From positions 1 through 64,000 of the forward strand of contig CAIPAY010000133.1 of assembly GCA_903863195.1 (NCBI GenBank): a stretch of DNA of 64,000 nucleotides, written 5' to 3'. The notes under the pieces are model-generated. The model had not been told where the DNA came from and made no database searches. It saw only the letters and a program-made list of their open reading frames with translations. This DNA comes from an uncultured Holophagaceae bacterium (lineage in GTDB: Bacteria > Acidobacteriota > Holophagae > Holophagales > Holophagaceae). Position 1 is the first letter of the stretch. Every line of letters starts with the position of its first letter. A program made the translations under genes and the position numbers. Of the stretch, positions 54,781 through 64,000 are shown piece by piece.

Positions 54781-56739
54781 ATGTCCGCTCCAGGCACCCC
54801 GCCACAGAGATTGCTACTGGCCCGGCAATTGATCCGGGAAAAAGGCCTCTCCCGCACGGACCTGGCCCTGCTGGAGGACATCTTCCGGGAGGGTGCCAGG
54901 GATCTGGAACCTTTGCTGGAGGCGCCTCCCGAACGGGCCGTGGCCCGGGAAGAGTCGCCGGCCCAGGCCAGCCTCCGCCGGAGCCTTGGTTACTTCCTCG
55001 CCTTCCTGCACCAGTTCTCGCCCCGGCGGCTGGGCGAGACCCGGGCCGCCATGGGCCTGGTGCTGCTCCACAGCCTGGGGCGGCTGGGGCAGCAGGCCGA
55101 GGCCGCCCACCGCGAGCTGCTGGCGGAGCAGGCGCAGCCCGAGTGGGTGATCTGCCTGCTGGACCTGCTGGCGGCCCTCCGGGCCATGTCCCTGGCGCCC
55201 TCCGAGGACGGCAGCGACCTCCCCCAGCACTGGTCATCCTTTCTCTCCGACCACCGGGAGACCTTCCCCATGATCCTTGCGGCCCTGCAGGCCAGCGAGG
55301 CGGGCGCCGGGGCCGTGGCGGGGCTGAATACCCAGCTGAAGGCCGTGAACCGGGCTGTCCGGGGCCAGGGACGCCTGCCGGAATCCGTCACCCGCCTCGC
55401 CGAGCTGCTGGAGGCCTGCATCCCCGCCGAGATCCATGCCCGGGTGGAGCCCCTGCTGCTGCTCGAGCACGTGGTGTCCAACCTGCGCCTGAGCCTGCAG
55501 CGGCCCCTTGACCGGGGCATCCACTGGCCCGCGGTGGAACAGGTCCGGGGCAGCCTGGGCTGGCTCTGGAACCACCTCGGGTGGACCCTGCCCCGCATGG
55601 AGGGCGAGCGGTTCCTGGAGAGCATGCCACCGGCGCTGCGGCACCTGCTCGAGCAGCTCCGCGAGCAGGACCGGGCCACCTTCTCCCTGGTGGCCCGGGC
55701 CCTGGCCAGCCATATCTCCCTGCTGGGCCTCCTCGATTCCCTGGAGCCCGCCGACCAGGCCGGACTCCAGGAGCGCTACGCAGCGGTGCCCGCCTTCCTG
55801 GTGCTGGAGTCGGAGCTGGGGCGCCTGGCTGAGCGCGCCTACGACCCCGCCCAGAGCGACCGGCTCGATCCCGCTCAGCCCCAGGCCCTGAGGCTGCGGG
55901 CCTTCCTGCGGCAAGCGGTGCTCAGCCTGCACCAGGACCAGAGCACACTGAGAAGCATGCTCCTGGAGGCCCTCGCCGGGGGGGATGCCGACCGCCTGGC
56001 CCAGACCCTGGACAACCTGCGCAGCCTGCTCATCAACCACCAGAAGCAGCTCATGGGCGAGCTGGTGGGCATCTTCTCGGCCGAGGTCCAGCAGCGGCTC
56101 TTCCCCGAGTCCCCCAGCCTCATGGAAGAAGGCGAGCGGCTCCGCCTTCGCCTCCAGCGCCTCTGGGAGCAGGTGCCCCCCCTCCACGGCCAGCTGCACC
56201 TGCACTTGGAGCTCCAGGACTGGCCCCGGCTGGCCCTGGGCCTGGCCCACACCTACCGGCACCTGCTGGCCTTCCGCCAGAGCCCCGAGTTTCCGCTCAT
56301 GCGGCGGCCTGACCGGGAGGAGGCCGAGCGGCTCATCCAGGCCATGGGCCGCCTGCTGGAGTCTCCGGAGGACGTGACCCAGGCCCTGCGGGACTGCATG
56401 GACCTGCTGGGCGAGCTGCTGCGCTTCCTGGAGCTCTTCCTGCTCCGGATCAATGCTCGGGTGCCGCTGATCCGGCAAGATCTGGAAGTCACCCAGGCCG
56501 CCCTGAAGCTCATCGCCGACCTGCACCCAGGGCCCACCGGCCCCGAGCGGACCCGCCTCTCCCACAAGCTCATCCAGACCGCCCGGCGGCTGGGGGTGCG
56601 GGACACGCAGTCGCTGGTCCTCCTGAAGCGCTGGGTCCGGGCCGAGCGCAGCCAGGGGGACGGCTCCCAGCCCTCCCTGGAGCAACTGGCGGCCCACCTC
56701 GGACAGCTGGCCCGGCGCCTTGAAGCGGCGCTAGGCTAA
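54781..56739 (+). CDS. Uncharacterised Leu/Gln/Arg-rich helical protein (652 aa)
   Basis: Long ORF with consistent codon usage, divergent from pilB; no recognised domain. Confidence 0.75.
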   Translation: MSAPGTPPQRLLLARQLIREKGLSRTDLALLEDIFREGARDLEPLLEAPPERAVAREESPAQASLRRSLGYFLAFLHQFSPRRLGETRAAMGLVLLHSLGRLGQQAEAAHRELLAEQAQPEWVICLLDLLAALRAMSLAPSEDGSDLPQHWSSFLSDHRETFPMILAALQASEAGAGAVAGLNTQLKAVNRAVRGQGRLPESVTRLAELLEACIPAEIHARVEPLLLLEHVVSNLRLSLQRPLDRGIHWPAVEQVRGSLGWLWNHLGWTLPRMEGERFLESMPPALRHLLEQLREQDRATFSLVARALASHISLLGLLDSLEPADQAGLQERYAAVPAFLVLESELGRLAERAYDPAQSDRLDPAQPQALRLRAFLRQAVLSLHQDQSTLRSMLLEALAGGDADRLAQTLDNLRSLLINHQKQLMGELVGIFSAEVQQRLFPESPSLMEEGERLRLRLQRLWEQVPPLHGQLHLHLELQDWPRLALGLAHTYRHLLAFRQSPEFPLMRRPDREEAERLIQAMGRLLESPEDVTQALRDCMDLLGELLRFLELFLLRINARVPLIRQDLEVTQAALKLIADLHPGPTGPERTRLSHKLIQTARRLGVRDTQSLVLLKRWVRAERSQGDGSQPSLEQLAAHLGQLARRLEAALG

Positions 56740-56772
56740 GATGCACGCTCACCGCTGGGGCCGGTCCTGCCG

Positions 56773-57957
56773 ATGAGCCAGCCAACAGGGAGCCCCATGC
56801 CTCGCATCCACTGGCTGGACGTCCACCCCTCCAAGGCGGGGGCGGCGCTTCGTGCGGCCCTGGAGCAGTGGGACTTCGAGCTCCAGGATGGGCCAGGTTC
56901 CGGGACCCTGGTGGTCGTGGCCGAGCACCCGGACCTGCGCCTGATCCCCCCCGAAGGCACCGAGATCCTCTGGTGGGTCCAGCGGGGTGACCCCGAGCAG
57001 GTCAGCGCGGTGCTTAGCGCCCGACCGGGCTGGGTGCTGCTGCAGGACCGGCCCCTGGAGGCGGCCCGGGAGGCCCTGATCCACCTCCGCCAGCGGGACC
57101 TGGGCAGCGAGGGCTGGCTGCGCCAGATGATGCACCTGGCCACCCTGGACGAGCTGCTCCGGCTGGCCCTAAGCCGGGCCATCCGCCTCTCCCAGGCCCG
57201 GGGCGGCGCCATCTGGCTGCGGCGGGAGGACCTCTTCTACCAGAAGGCCGGCGACGGGGCCTTCCCGGAAGCCCCCCTGCCCCGGGCGGTGGCGGCGGAG
57301 CTCGTCCGGCGCGGCGAGGCCTTCCTCCTCGCCCCCTCGGAGCAGCTGGGCATCGTGCGCCTGCTGGAGCCGAAGGAGGGACCCGAGGTCTTCCTCCGCG
57401 ACTTCGAGGACATGGCTCCGCTGCTGCTGAACGCCTGGCGGCTGGAGGAGAGCCGCGCGCTCAGCTTCCGGGACGACCTCACGGTGGCCCAGAACCGCCG
57501 CTGCCTGGAGGCCGAGCTGCCCGAGGCCGTGCGGTCCTCGGCGGCCAAGGCCGAGGCGCTGGCGCTGCTCTTCATCGATGTGGACGATCTCAAGCGCGTG
57601 AACACGCGGCACGGGCATCCCGCGGGCAGCCTGCTGCTGGAGACCGTGGCCCGCACCGCCCAGCGCCTCTGCCGTGCCCATGATCGGCTCTACCGCTATG
57701 GGGGTGACGAGTTCTGCATCCTGATGCCCGGAACCAGCACCCAGGGCGCCCGGAAGCTCGGAGAGCGCCTGCTCCAGGTGCTGCGGGACCACCCCATGGA
57801 GCTCGGGGGCGAGCGCCTGACGGTCTCCCTGAGCGCCGGTGTCGCGGCCTACCCCGAGAACGCCAACGGGGCCAGCCCCCTCATCGAGCAGGCCGACCGG
57901 GCCCTCCTCCGCGCCAAGCAGCAAGGCAAGGGCCGGGTGGTGGTGGCAGAAACCTGA
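56773..57957 (+). CDS. Diguanylate cyclase (GGDEF) with GAF-like N-terminus
   Basis: LLFIDVDDLKRVNTRHGHPAGSLLLETVA; RAHDRLYRYGGDEFCIL (I-site RxxD and GGDEF). Confidence 0.92.
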   Translation: MSQPTGSPMPRIHWLDVHPSKAGAALRAALEQWDFELQDGPGSGTLVVVAEHPDLRLIPPEGTEILWWVQRGDPEQVSAVLSARPGWVLLQDRPLEAAREALIHLRQRDLGSEGWLRQMMHLATLDELLRLALSRAIRLSQARGGAIWLRREDLFYQKAGDGAFPEAPLPRAVAAELVRRGEAFLLAPSEQLGIVRLLEPKEGPEVFLRDFEDMAPLLLNAWRLEESRALSFRDDLTVAQNRRCLEAELPEAVRSSAAKAEALALLFIDVDDLKRVNTRHGHPAGSLLLETVARTAQRLCRAHDRLYRYGGDEFCILMPGTSTQGARKLGERLLQVLRDHPMELGGERLTVSLSAGVAAYPENANGASPLIEQADRALLRAKQQGKGRVVVAET

Positions 57958-57969
57958 ACGATCAGGGGT

Positions 57970-59133
57970 TCAGCTTTTGCCCTTTTTCTTGGCGCCCTTT
58001 TCTGAGCCGAAGACCTTGGCGAGGAAGCCCTCGTCCTGGCCGTCCTCGGACTCGCCGTCGAAGCTGCGGCGGAGCCGCTCCACCAGTTCCCGCTGCTCAG
58101 CGGTGAGGGACTTCGGCACCGCCACCCGCAGGTGGAGATACAGGTCCCCGCGGCCGCTGCCCTGGAGGCGCGGCACGCCGGCGTTGACCAGCTTCACCAC
58201 ATGGTCGGCGGGCGTGCCCGGCGCCAGCTTGACCTTCTCGGTGCCGTAGGGCGTCTCGGCCTCTAGGGTGCCGCCGGTCACCAGCAGCGGCCACTGGATC
58301 TCCAGCCGCCGGTGGAGGTCGCTGCCGTCCCGCTCGTAGCGGGGATCCTGCTCCACATCGAAGACGATGTAGAGATCACCGGCCCGACCGCCGGAGCGGC
58401 CCGATTCGCCCTGATTCTGGAGCCGCAGCCGGGTGCCCCGGTCCACGCCGGCCGGCACCTTGAAGCTCACCTTGGACTTCTTGTGAACCCGGCCCTCGCC
58501 CTTGCACTCGCGACAGGGCTTGGGAATGATGCGGCCCCGGCCTTCGCAGCGCGGGCAGGGCGTGAGCATCTGGAAGAAGCCCTGGCGCATGGCCACCTGC
58601 CCCGCCCCCCGGCACTGGGGGCAGGTCTCGGGGCGGGTGCCCGCCTCGCAGCCGGAGCCGTGGCAGGTCTCGCAGCCTTCGAGGCGGGGGATGGAGAGCT
58701 CCACCGCTTCCTTGCCGAACACGGCGTCCTTGAAGCTGAGCTTCAGGTTGTACTGCAGGTCCGAGCCCCGCTCCTCGCCGTTGGCGCGGCGCCGCCCACC
58801 CCCGAAGAGGTCGCCGAAGAGACCGCCCCCGAAGAAGCTGCCCAGGATGTCCTCGAAGTCCGCGAACTGGTTCGGGTCGAACTGGAACTGCTGCCCGCCG
58901 CCGCCCGCGCCACCCAGGCCTGCGTGGCCGTATTGGTCGTAGAGCTTCCGCTTCTCGGCATCCGAGAGCACGCTGTAGGCCTCGGCAGCCTCCTTGAACT
59001 TCTCCTCGGCCTCCTTGTTGCCCGGGTTGCGGTCGGGATGCAGCTCCATGGCCAGCTTGCGGTAGGCCTTCTTGAGCTCATCCGATCCGGCATCCTTGGA
59101 AATGCCCAGCACTTCGTAGTAGTCGCGTTTCAT
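57970..59133 (-). CDS. dnaJ: Chaperone DnaJ
   Basis: [40 protein letters not shown] region; four CxxCxGxG repeats. Confidence 0.95.
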   Translation of the reverse strand: MKRDYYEVLGISKDAGSDELKKAYRKLAMELHPDRNPGNKEAEEKFKEAAEAYSVLSDAEKRKLYDQYGHAGLGGAGGGGQQFQFDPNQFADFEDILGSFFGGGLFGDLFGGGRRRANGEERGSDLQYNLKLSFKDAVFGKEAVELSIPRLEGCETCHGSGCEAGTRPETCPQCRGAGQVAMRQGFFQMLTPCPRCEGRGRIIPKPCRECKGEGRVHKKSKVSFKVPAGVDRGTRLRLQNQGESGRSGGRAGDLYIVFDVEQDPRYERDGSDLHRRLEIQWPLLVTGGTLEAETPYGTEKVKLAPGTPADHVVKLVNAGVPRLQGSGRGDLYLHLRVAVPKSLTAEQRELVERLRRSFDGESEDGQDEGFLAKVFGSEKGAKKKGKS

Positions 59134-59172
59134 GCACCCATCCTGGCTTCCAGGATAGCCGATGGGAACGCC

Positions 59173-61038
59173 CTAGTTGGGGCTGGCCGTTGCCTCGTCT
59201 TCCCCATCCAGGGAGGCCATCATGGCCTCGCTGGCCGCCAGCACCGCATCGGTAAGCAGGTTCTGGGTCTCCAGCAGCAGGGTTTCGCAGCCCCGGAGGG
59301 CCTCGGTGTCCTGGGCGGCCACGGCCTGGCGGGCCCGGGAGAGGACATCGCGGACCAGGCTCTGCTGGTCCTCGGAGAGGAACTTGCCGCACTCGATGAA
59401 GCTCTTGTCGCAGGAGAAGACCAGCCCCTCAGCCGAGGCGATGTACTTGAGGGAGTCCCGCTTCTTTACATCGGTTTCCGCATTGGCCAGGGCCTCGCGG
59501 ATCATGCGCTGGATCTCCAGCTCGGACAGCCCAGAGCTTGGCCGGATGCTCATGCTCTGCTCCAGCCCGGTCATCAGGTCCCGGGCCGAGACCTTGACGA
59601 TGCCGTTGGAGTCGATGTCGAAGGCCACCTCGATCTGGGGCACGCCCTTGGGCAGGGGGGGCAGGTTGATGAGGTCGAAGCGACCCAGGCTCTTGTTGTG
59701 CTCCGCCAGCTCGCGCTCGCCCTGCAGCACATGGATCTCCACCCGGCTCTGGTTGTCCGTGACCGTCGTGAAGGTGCGGGCGTCCCGGGTGGGGATGGTG
59801 GCGTTCCGCTGGATGATCTTGACGAAGCCGCCGCCCTGGGTCTCGATGCCGAGGGAGAGCGGAGTCACATCCAGCAGCACCAGGTCCTTGATGTCGCCCT
59901 TCAGTACCGCGCCCTGGATGGAGGCACCGATGGCCACCACCTCGTCGGGGTTGATGCCGCGGTTGGGCTCCTTGCCGAAGAAGTCGCGCACCAGCCGCTG
60001 TACCAGAGGCATGCGGGTCTGGCCGCCGACCAGGATCACTTCGTCCAGCTCGCGGGCCGTCTTGCCGCCCTGCTGGAGGGCGTCCTTGATGGGCACCAGG
60101 GTCTGCTCGACCAGGTCCTTGACCATGGCCTCCAGCTGCTCCCGGGTCAGTGCCGCCTCCAGGTGCTGGGGGCCCGTCGCCCCCTGGGCGATGAAGGGCA
60201 GCCGGATCTCCACCCGGTCCAGGGTGGAGAGCTCGCACTTGGCCTTCTCGCTGGCCTCCTTGAGCCGCTGCAGGGCCATGCGGTCCGCGCCCAGGTCGAT
60301 GCCGGTCTTGTCGCGGAACTGCTGGACCAGCCAGCCCTGGATGATCTGGTCGATGTCTTCGCCGCCCAGGAAGGTGTCACCGCTGGTGGCCAGCACTTCG
60401 AAGACGCCGTCGTTCATCTCCATGAGCGTGAAGTCGATGGTGCCGCCGCCGAAGTCGTAGATGCCCAGGATCTGCTTCACGCCCTTCTTGTTGAATCCGT
60501 AGGCCAAGGCCGCGGCCGTGGGCTCGTTGATGATGCGCTGGACGTTCAGTCCCGCGATCTTGCCTGCATCCTTGGTGGCCTGGCGCTGGGCATCATCGAA
60601 GTAGGCCGGGACGGTGATGACCGCGTCGGTGACCTCCTCATGCAGGAAGGCCTCTGCCGCCTGCTTGAGGGAACGCAGGACGATGGCCGAGACTTCGGGC
60701 GGCGCGTAGTCCCGCTCGCCGACCCGGAGCCACGCATCCCCATTGGGCGCCCCCACCACCGGGAAGGGCAGGCGCAGCAGAGCCTCCTGGACTCGCGGAG
60801 ACTGGAACCGCTGGCCGATGAGGCGCTTCACCGCGAACAGGGTTCGCTGGGGATTGGTCACGGCCTGCCGCTTGGCGATGTGCCCCACCAGCACGTCGCC
60901 CTTGTCGGTGAAGGCCACCACCGAGGGGGTGGTCCGGCTGCCTTCGCGGTTGGGGATGACCCGGGAATCGCCGCCTTCCATGACGCAGACGCAACTGTTG
61001 GTCGTGCCCAGATCGATGCCGATCAGTTTGCCTGCCAT
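59173..61038 (-). CDS. dnaK: Chaperone DnaK
   Basis: [56 protein letters not shown]. Confidence 0.95.
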   Translation of the reverse strand: MAGKLIGIDLGTTNSCVCVMEGGDSRVIPNREGSRTTPSVVAFTDKGDVLVGHIAKRQAVTNPQRTLFAVKRLIGQRFQSPRVQEALLRLPFPVVGAPNGDAWLRVGERDYAPPEVSAIVLRSLKQAAEAFLHEEVTDAVITVPAYFDDAQRQATKDAGKIAGLNVQRIINEPTAAALAYGFNKKGVKQILGIYDFGGGTIDFTLMEMNDGVFEVLATSGDTFLGGEDIDQIIQGWLVQQFRDKTGIDLGADRMALQRLKEASEKAKCELSTLDRVEIRLPFIAQGATGPQHLEAALTREQLEAMVKDLVEQTLVPIKDALQQGGKTARELDEVILVGGQTRMPLVQRLVRDFFGKEPNRGINPDEVVAIGASIQGAVLKGDIKDLVLLDVTPLSLGIETQGGGFVKIIQRNATIPTRDARTFTTVTDNQSRVEIHVLQGERELAEHNKSLGRFDLINLPPLPKGVPQIEVAFDIDSNGIVKVSARDLMTGLEQSMSIRPSSGLSELEIQRMIREALANAETDVKKRDSLKYIASAEGLVFSCDKSFIECGKFLSEDQQSLVRDVLSRARQAVAAQDTEALRGCETLLLETQNLLTDAVLAASEAMMASLDGEDEATASPN

Positions 61039-61115
61039 ACAGAGAACTCCGGTGGGATCGCGCCTACATGGTAGTTAGTTCTCGCCAACCCTTCCAGCAC
61101 AAGGATTGAGCAATC

Positions 61116-61820
61116 CTAGGATTTTTCCGGGTCATGCACCCGATTCACCACGACCCGGGCCGCCCGCAGGAGCTGGCCCCGGAGGTTGTAGCCCCCCTCG
61201 AAGATGGCCGCCACCGAGCCATCGGGCAGGTTGGGGTCCGTGAAGGTGGTGAGCGCCTCGGCATTCAGCGCGTCGAAGGGATCCCCGACCTGCAGCGCCA
61301 GCGGCTCGACATTCAGGCGACGGAGAGCCTCCAGAAACTGCTTCCGGATCAGCTCCACCCCGGCGCGAAAGGAGTCCACGTCCTGGTAGCTGGCGCCCAG
61401 GCTGCGCTCGAAGTTGTCCAGCATCGGCAGCATCTCCAGCAGGATCTTCCGCTCGGACTGGTCCACCGCGAGGGCGATGTCCCGCTGGGCCCGGTTGCGG
61501 AAGTTGTTGAAGTCCGCCGCCAGCCGCCGCTGGTGGTCCATCAGCTCGGCCTCGCGCCGGAGCAGATCCTCCATCTGCCGCTCGGCTTCGTTCAGGGCCG
61601 ACTCCAGGTCGACCTTGCCGCCAGATCCCCTGACGGGCTCCATCTCCTCCATCTCAGGCACCACCTGGGTGTGGTATCCCGAGGCCACCTCGTCCGCCAC
61701 CGCCTGGAGATCCCCCTCGAGGCTCTCGTCCAGGGTGAGATCCACAAGGTCTTCGCCCTCGGCAGACGGCGGAAGGGGTTCGGGCTCGGGACCGGCAGGA
61801 TGATCAGTAGGCATCGCCAA
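61116..61820 (-). CDS. grpE: Nucleotide exchange factor GrpE
   Basis: RLAADFNNFRNRAQRD; FEGGYNLRGQLLRAARVVVNR. Confidence 0.92.
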   Translation of the reverse strand: MAMPTDHPAGPEPEPLPPSAEGEDLVDLTLDESLEGDLQAVADEVASGYHTQVVPEMEEMEPVRGSGGKVDLESALNEAERQMEDLLRREAELMDHQRRLAADFNNFRNRAQRDIALAVDQSERKILLEMLPMLDNFERSLGASYQDVDSFRAGVELIRKQFLEALRRLNVEPLALQVGDPFDALNAEALTTFTDPNLPDGSVAAIFEGGYNLRGQLLRAARVVVNRVHDPEKS

Positions 61821-61871
61821 AGTATAGTCAGGTCAGGCCAGCGGGGGGAAATCCGGACCTGACCCAGCAGG

Positions 61872-62921
61872 TCAGACCGAGTCCTGCCGCCGCTGGACCT
61901 GCCGGGACCACCAGCGCAAGCCGCCCATGACCCGGCCGTAGTCCATGCGTAGCGGACCCACCAGGGCGAAGGTGACGAAGCCCGCCGGACCCAGGGCCAC
62001 GGTGCTCACGGCAGTGGCCAGGGGCCAGGCGTCCAGGTAGGGGTTCTCGGTGCCGAGCAGCAGCTGGACGTCCTCGGAGGCCCGGTCCGCGAAGGCATTC
62101 AGGAGGCGGGCCAGGCGACCGTGCTCCTCAAAGGCTGCAACCAAGGCGCGGAACCGCGGCACATCGTCAAACTCCGGGAGGCCGCCGAGGCGGCCCAGAC
62201 CCGACACCAGGACCCGGGCATCGGCCCCGCCCGGCTCCTCGGGCCAGCGCTCAGCCAGCTCCTGGAGCCGGCGACAGAGGGACTCGCCCTCCTGCACCCC
62301 CACCCGCAGGGCTTCGAGCAGCCGGGCGCGCATCTCCGGCAGGGTCAGGCCGGAGAAGTGGGCCGTGGCATAGTTCCCCAGCTCCGTCAGCACCGTCTGG
62401 GAGAGGTTCCAGGGGTTCTCCATGAGCCGGTGCTCCACCTCGCCCAGGCTGCCCACCCACACCGCCACAAAGCGGCCGGGACCCACGGGCACGAACTCCA
62501 TGCGCACCAGCCGGCTCTGGGTCAGCGGCAGGGGCAGCGCCACGCAGACGCCGCCCATGACTTCCGCCAGGGTGCGGCTGGCGTGGCGGGCCCAGGACTC
62601 GGGATCCAGGTCCAGGCCATCCAGGGCCGCTGACAGGCGGCCTTCGACCTCGTGCCCCGGGGGCAGCGCCCGGAGCCAGCGGTCCACGTAGTAGCGGTAG
62701 GCCAGCTCCGTGGGCACCCGGCCGGCGGAGGTGTGGGGCTGGGCCACCATGGCCTCTTCTTCCAGGTCCGAGAGCACGCTGCGGATCGTGGCGCTGGAGA
62801 GGGTCTCGGGATACCGCTTGGCCAGCAGCCGCGACCCCACAGGCTCCCCCGCCTCGAGGTAGGTCTCGATGAGGGTGCGCAGCACGGACTCGCCGCGGGG
62901 GTTGAGGTTGGGTCGGGACAT
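61872..62921 (-). CDS. hrcA: Heat-inducible transcription repressor HrcA
   Basis: LIETYLEAGEPVGSRLLAKRYPETLSSATIRSVLSDLEEEAMVAQPHTSAGRVPTELAYRYYVD. Confidence 0.94.
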   Translation of the reverse strand: MSRPNLNPRGESVLRTLIETYLEAGEPVGSRLLAKRYPETLSSATIRSVLSDLEEEAMVAQPHTSAGRVPTELAYRYYVDRWLRALPPGHEVEGRLSAALDGLDLDPESWARHASRTLAEVMGGVCVALPLPLTQSRLVRMEFVPVGPGRFVAVWVGSLGEVEHRLMENPWNLSQTVLTELGNYATAHFSGLTLPEMRARLLEALRVGVQEGESLCRRLQELAERWPEEPGGADARVLVSGLGRLGGLPEFDDVPRFRALVAAFEEHGRLARLLNAFADRASEDVQLLLGTENPYLDAWPLATAVSTVALGPAGFVTFALVGPLRMDYGRVMGGLRWWSRQVQRRQDSV

Positions 62922-62956
62922 GGAGGACTTCCCACCTCTACTATACGGCAGACGGG

Positions 62957-64000
62957 TCAGGCCTCGAGCGCCTGCAGCCGCTCGGCCTCGAAGGCGGCGC
63001 GGAGGGGCTCGATGATGGGCTCGATGGCGCCGCCCAGGAAGGCGTCAATCTGGTGGAGGGTGACGCCGATGCGGTGGTCCGTCACGCGGCCCTGGGGGAA
63101 GTTGTAGGTGCGGATCTTCTCGCTGCGGTCCCCGCTGCCCACCTGGGATTTGCGCATGGCCGAGTGCACCGCGTCGGCCTCGTCCTGGGCCTTCTGGAGC
63201 AGGCGGCTGCGGAGCACGGTCATGGCCTTGGCCATGTTCTTCAGCTGGCTGCGCTCGTCCTGGCACTGGACAACGGTATTGGTGGGCAGGTGGACGAGGC
63301 GCACGGCTGACTTGGTGGTGTTCACGCTCTGGCCGCCCTTGCCGCCGGAGCAGAAGGTATCAATCCGCAGATCGTTTGGATGGATCTCGACACCATCCAG
63401 TTCCTCGGCCTCGGGCATGACGGCCACAGTGCAGGCGGAGGTGTGGATGCGGCCCTGGGTCTCGGTCTTGGGCACCCGCTGCACGCGGTGCACGCCGCTC
63501 TCGAAGCGGAAGAGGCTGTAGGCACCCTCGCCCTGGATCTCCGCCGTGGCGTCCTTGAGTCCGCCGGCGTCAGCATCGCTCTGGTCCAGCACCGAGACCT
63601 TGAAGCCCCGCCGCTCCGCGAACCGGAGGTACATCCGGAAGATCTCCCCCGCGAACAGGGCGGCTTCCTCGCCGCCGGTGCCCGCGCGGACTTCCAGGAT
63701 CACGTTCTTGGCGTCGGCGGGGTCCTTGGGCACGAGCAGGCGCCGGATCTCGCTCTCACCTTCGGCGATGGCCTGCTTGAGGTCAGGGATCTCCAGCTCG
63801 GCCAGTTCCCGGAAGTCGGCGTCCAGGGTCTTGTCCGCCAGGATGGCTTCGGCCTCCTCCAGCTGCTTGCGCCGGCTGCGTTGGGCCTGGAAGGCCAGCA
63901 CCACGGGCTCCAGCTCCGCCCGGAGCTTGCTCAGCTCCCGAAGGCGCTTGGGGTCCGAGACCACGGCGGGATCCTGCAGCTGGGCCTCCACTTCCTGGAA
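62957..64000 (-). CDS. prfA: Peptide chain release factor 1 (N-terminus beyond window edge)
   Basis: DTFCSGGKGGQSVNTTKSAVRLVHLPTNTVVQCQDERSQLKNMAKAM (GGQ motif); RF1 arrangement. Confidence 0.92.
   Translation of the reverse strand, partial: FQEVEAQLQDPAVVSDPKRLRELSKLRAELEPVVLAFQAQRSRRKQLEEAEAILADKTLDADFRELAELEIPDLKQAIAEGESEIRRLLVPKDPADAKNVILEVRAGTGGEEAALFAGEIFRMYLRFAERRGFKVSVLDQSDADAGGLKDATAEIQGEGAYSLFRFESGVHRVQRVPKTETQGRIHTSACTVAVMPEAEELDGVEIHPNDLRIDTFCSGGKGGQSVNTTKSAVRLVHLPTNTVVQCQDERSQLKNMAKAMTVLRSRLLQKAQDEADAVHSAMRKSQVGSGDRSEKIRTYNFPQGRVTDHRIGVTLHQIDAFLGGAIEPIIEPLRAAFEAERLQALEA

Noticed and set aside
57954-57973. Hairpin CTGAAC/GTTCAG at the GGDEF-dnaJ junction as terminator
   Set aside because: Only a 6-bp stem with an 8-nt loop and overlapping both gene ends; too weak to call.
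58312-61074. 920-aa + strand ORF antisense to dnaJ/dnaK
   Set aside because: Shadow of conserved dnaK and dnaJ coding; no recognisable domains.

Overview
This 64 kb high-GC window has the gene content and style of an Acidobacteriota/Holophagae (Geothrix-like) chromosome; that taxonomic guess is inference only. It reads as mostly core genome. From left to right: a sigma54-type response regulator (partial); heptose/LPS glycosyltransferases with hldD; a SpoIIE phosphatase + STAS + uncharacterised ORF signalling cluster; a split F0 ATP synthase operon (atpZ-atpI-atpB-atpE); an 11-gene nuoABCDHIJKLMN operon without nuoEFG; a GspE/PilB-type ATPase; a hybrid histidine kinase; an ABC exporter; a peptide-type ABC SBP plus two short permeases; a cysteine-desulfidase-like gene; bcp; fabI; a ccdAB-like toxin-antitoxin pair; a CDP-3,6-dideoxyhexose / O-antigen region (rfbF-rfbG-rfbH plus TPP enzyme, NeuB-like, FkbM, GtrA, GT2); a type IV pilus operon (pilB-pilT-pilC-pilin-pilA) with a TMTC-like TPR glycosyltransferase candidate; a large unknown helical protein and a diguanylate cyclase; and prfA-hrcA-grpE-dnaK-dnaJ. 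The observations most worth following are: (1) a family of intergenic hairpins, unrelated in sequence, that share one architecture (three 9-nt units, spacer, three inverted 9-nt units); (2) a divergent RelA/SpoT-like nucleotidyltransferase candidate hidden in the ORF beside the STAS/SpoIIE genes; (3) a ~366-bp fold-back element between convergent genes; (4) a His/Asp-rich insertion in NuoL and a His-rich tail on NuoM; (5) a ccdAB operator palindrome with the -10 in its loop; (6) a near-consensus sigma54 promoter in front of pilA. No tRNA, rRNA, CRISPR array or intact transposase was recognised. All assignments come from reading sequence and motifs, with no database searches.
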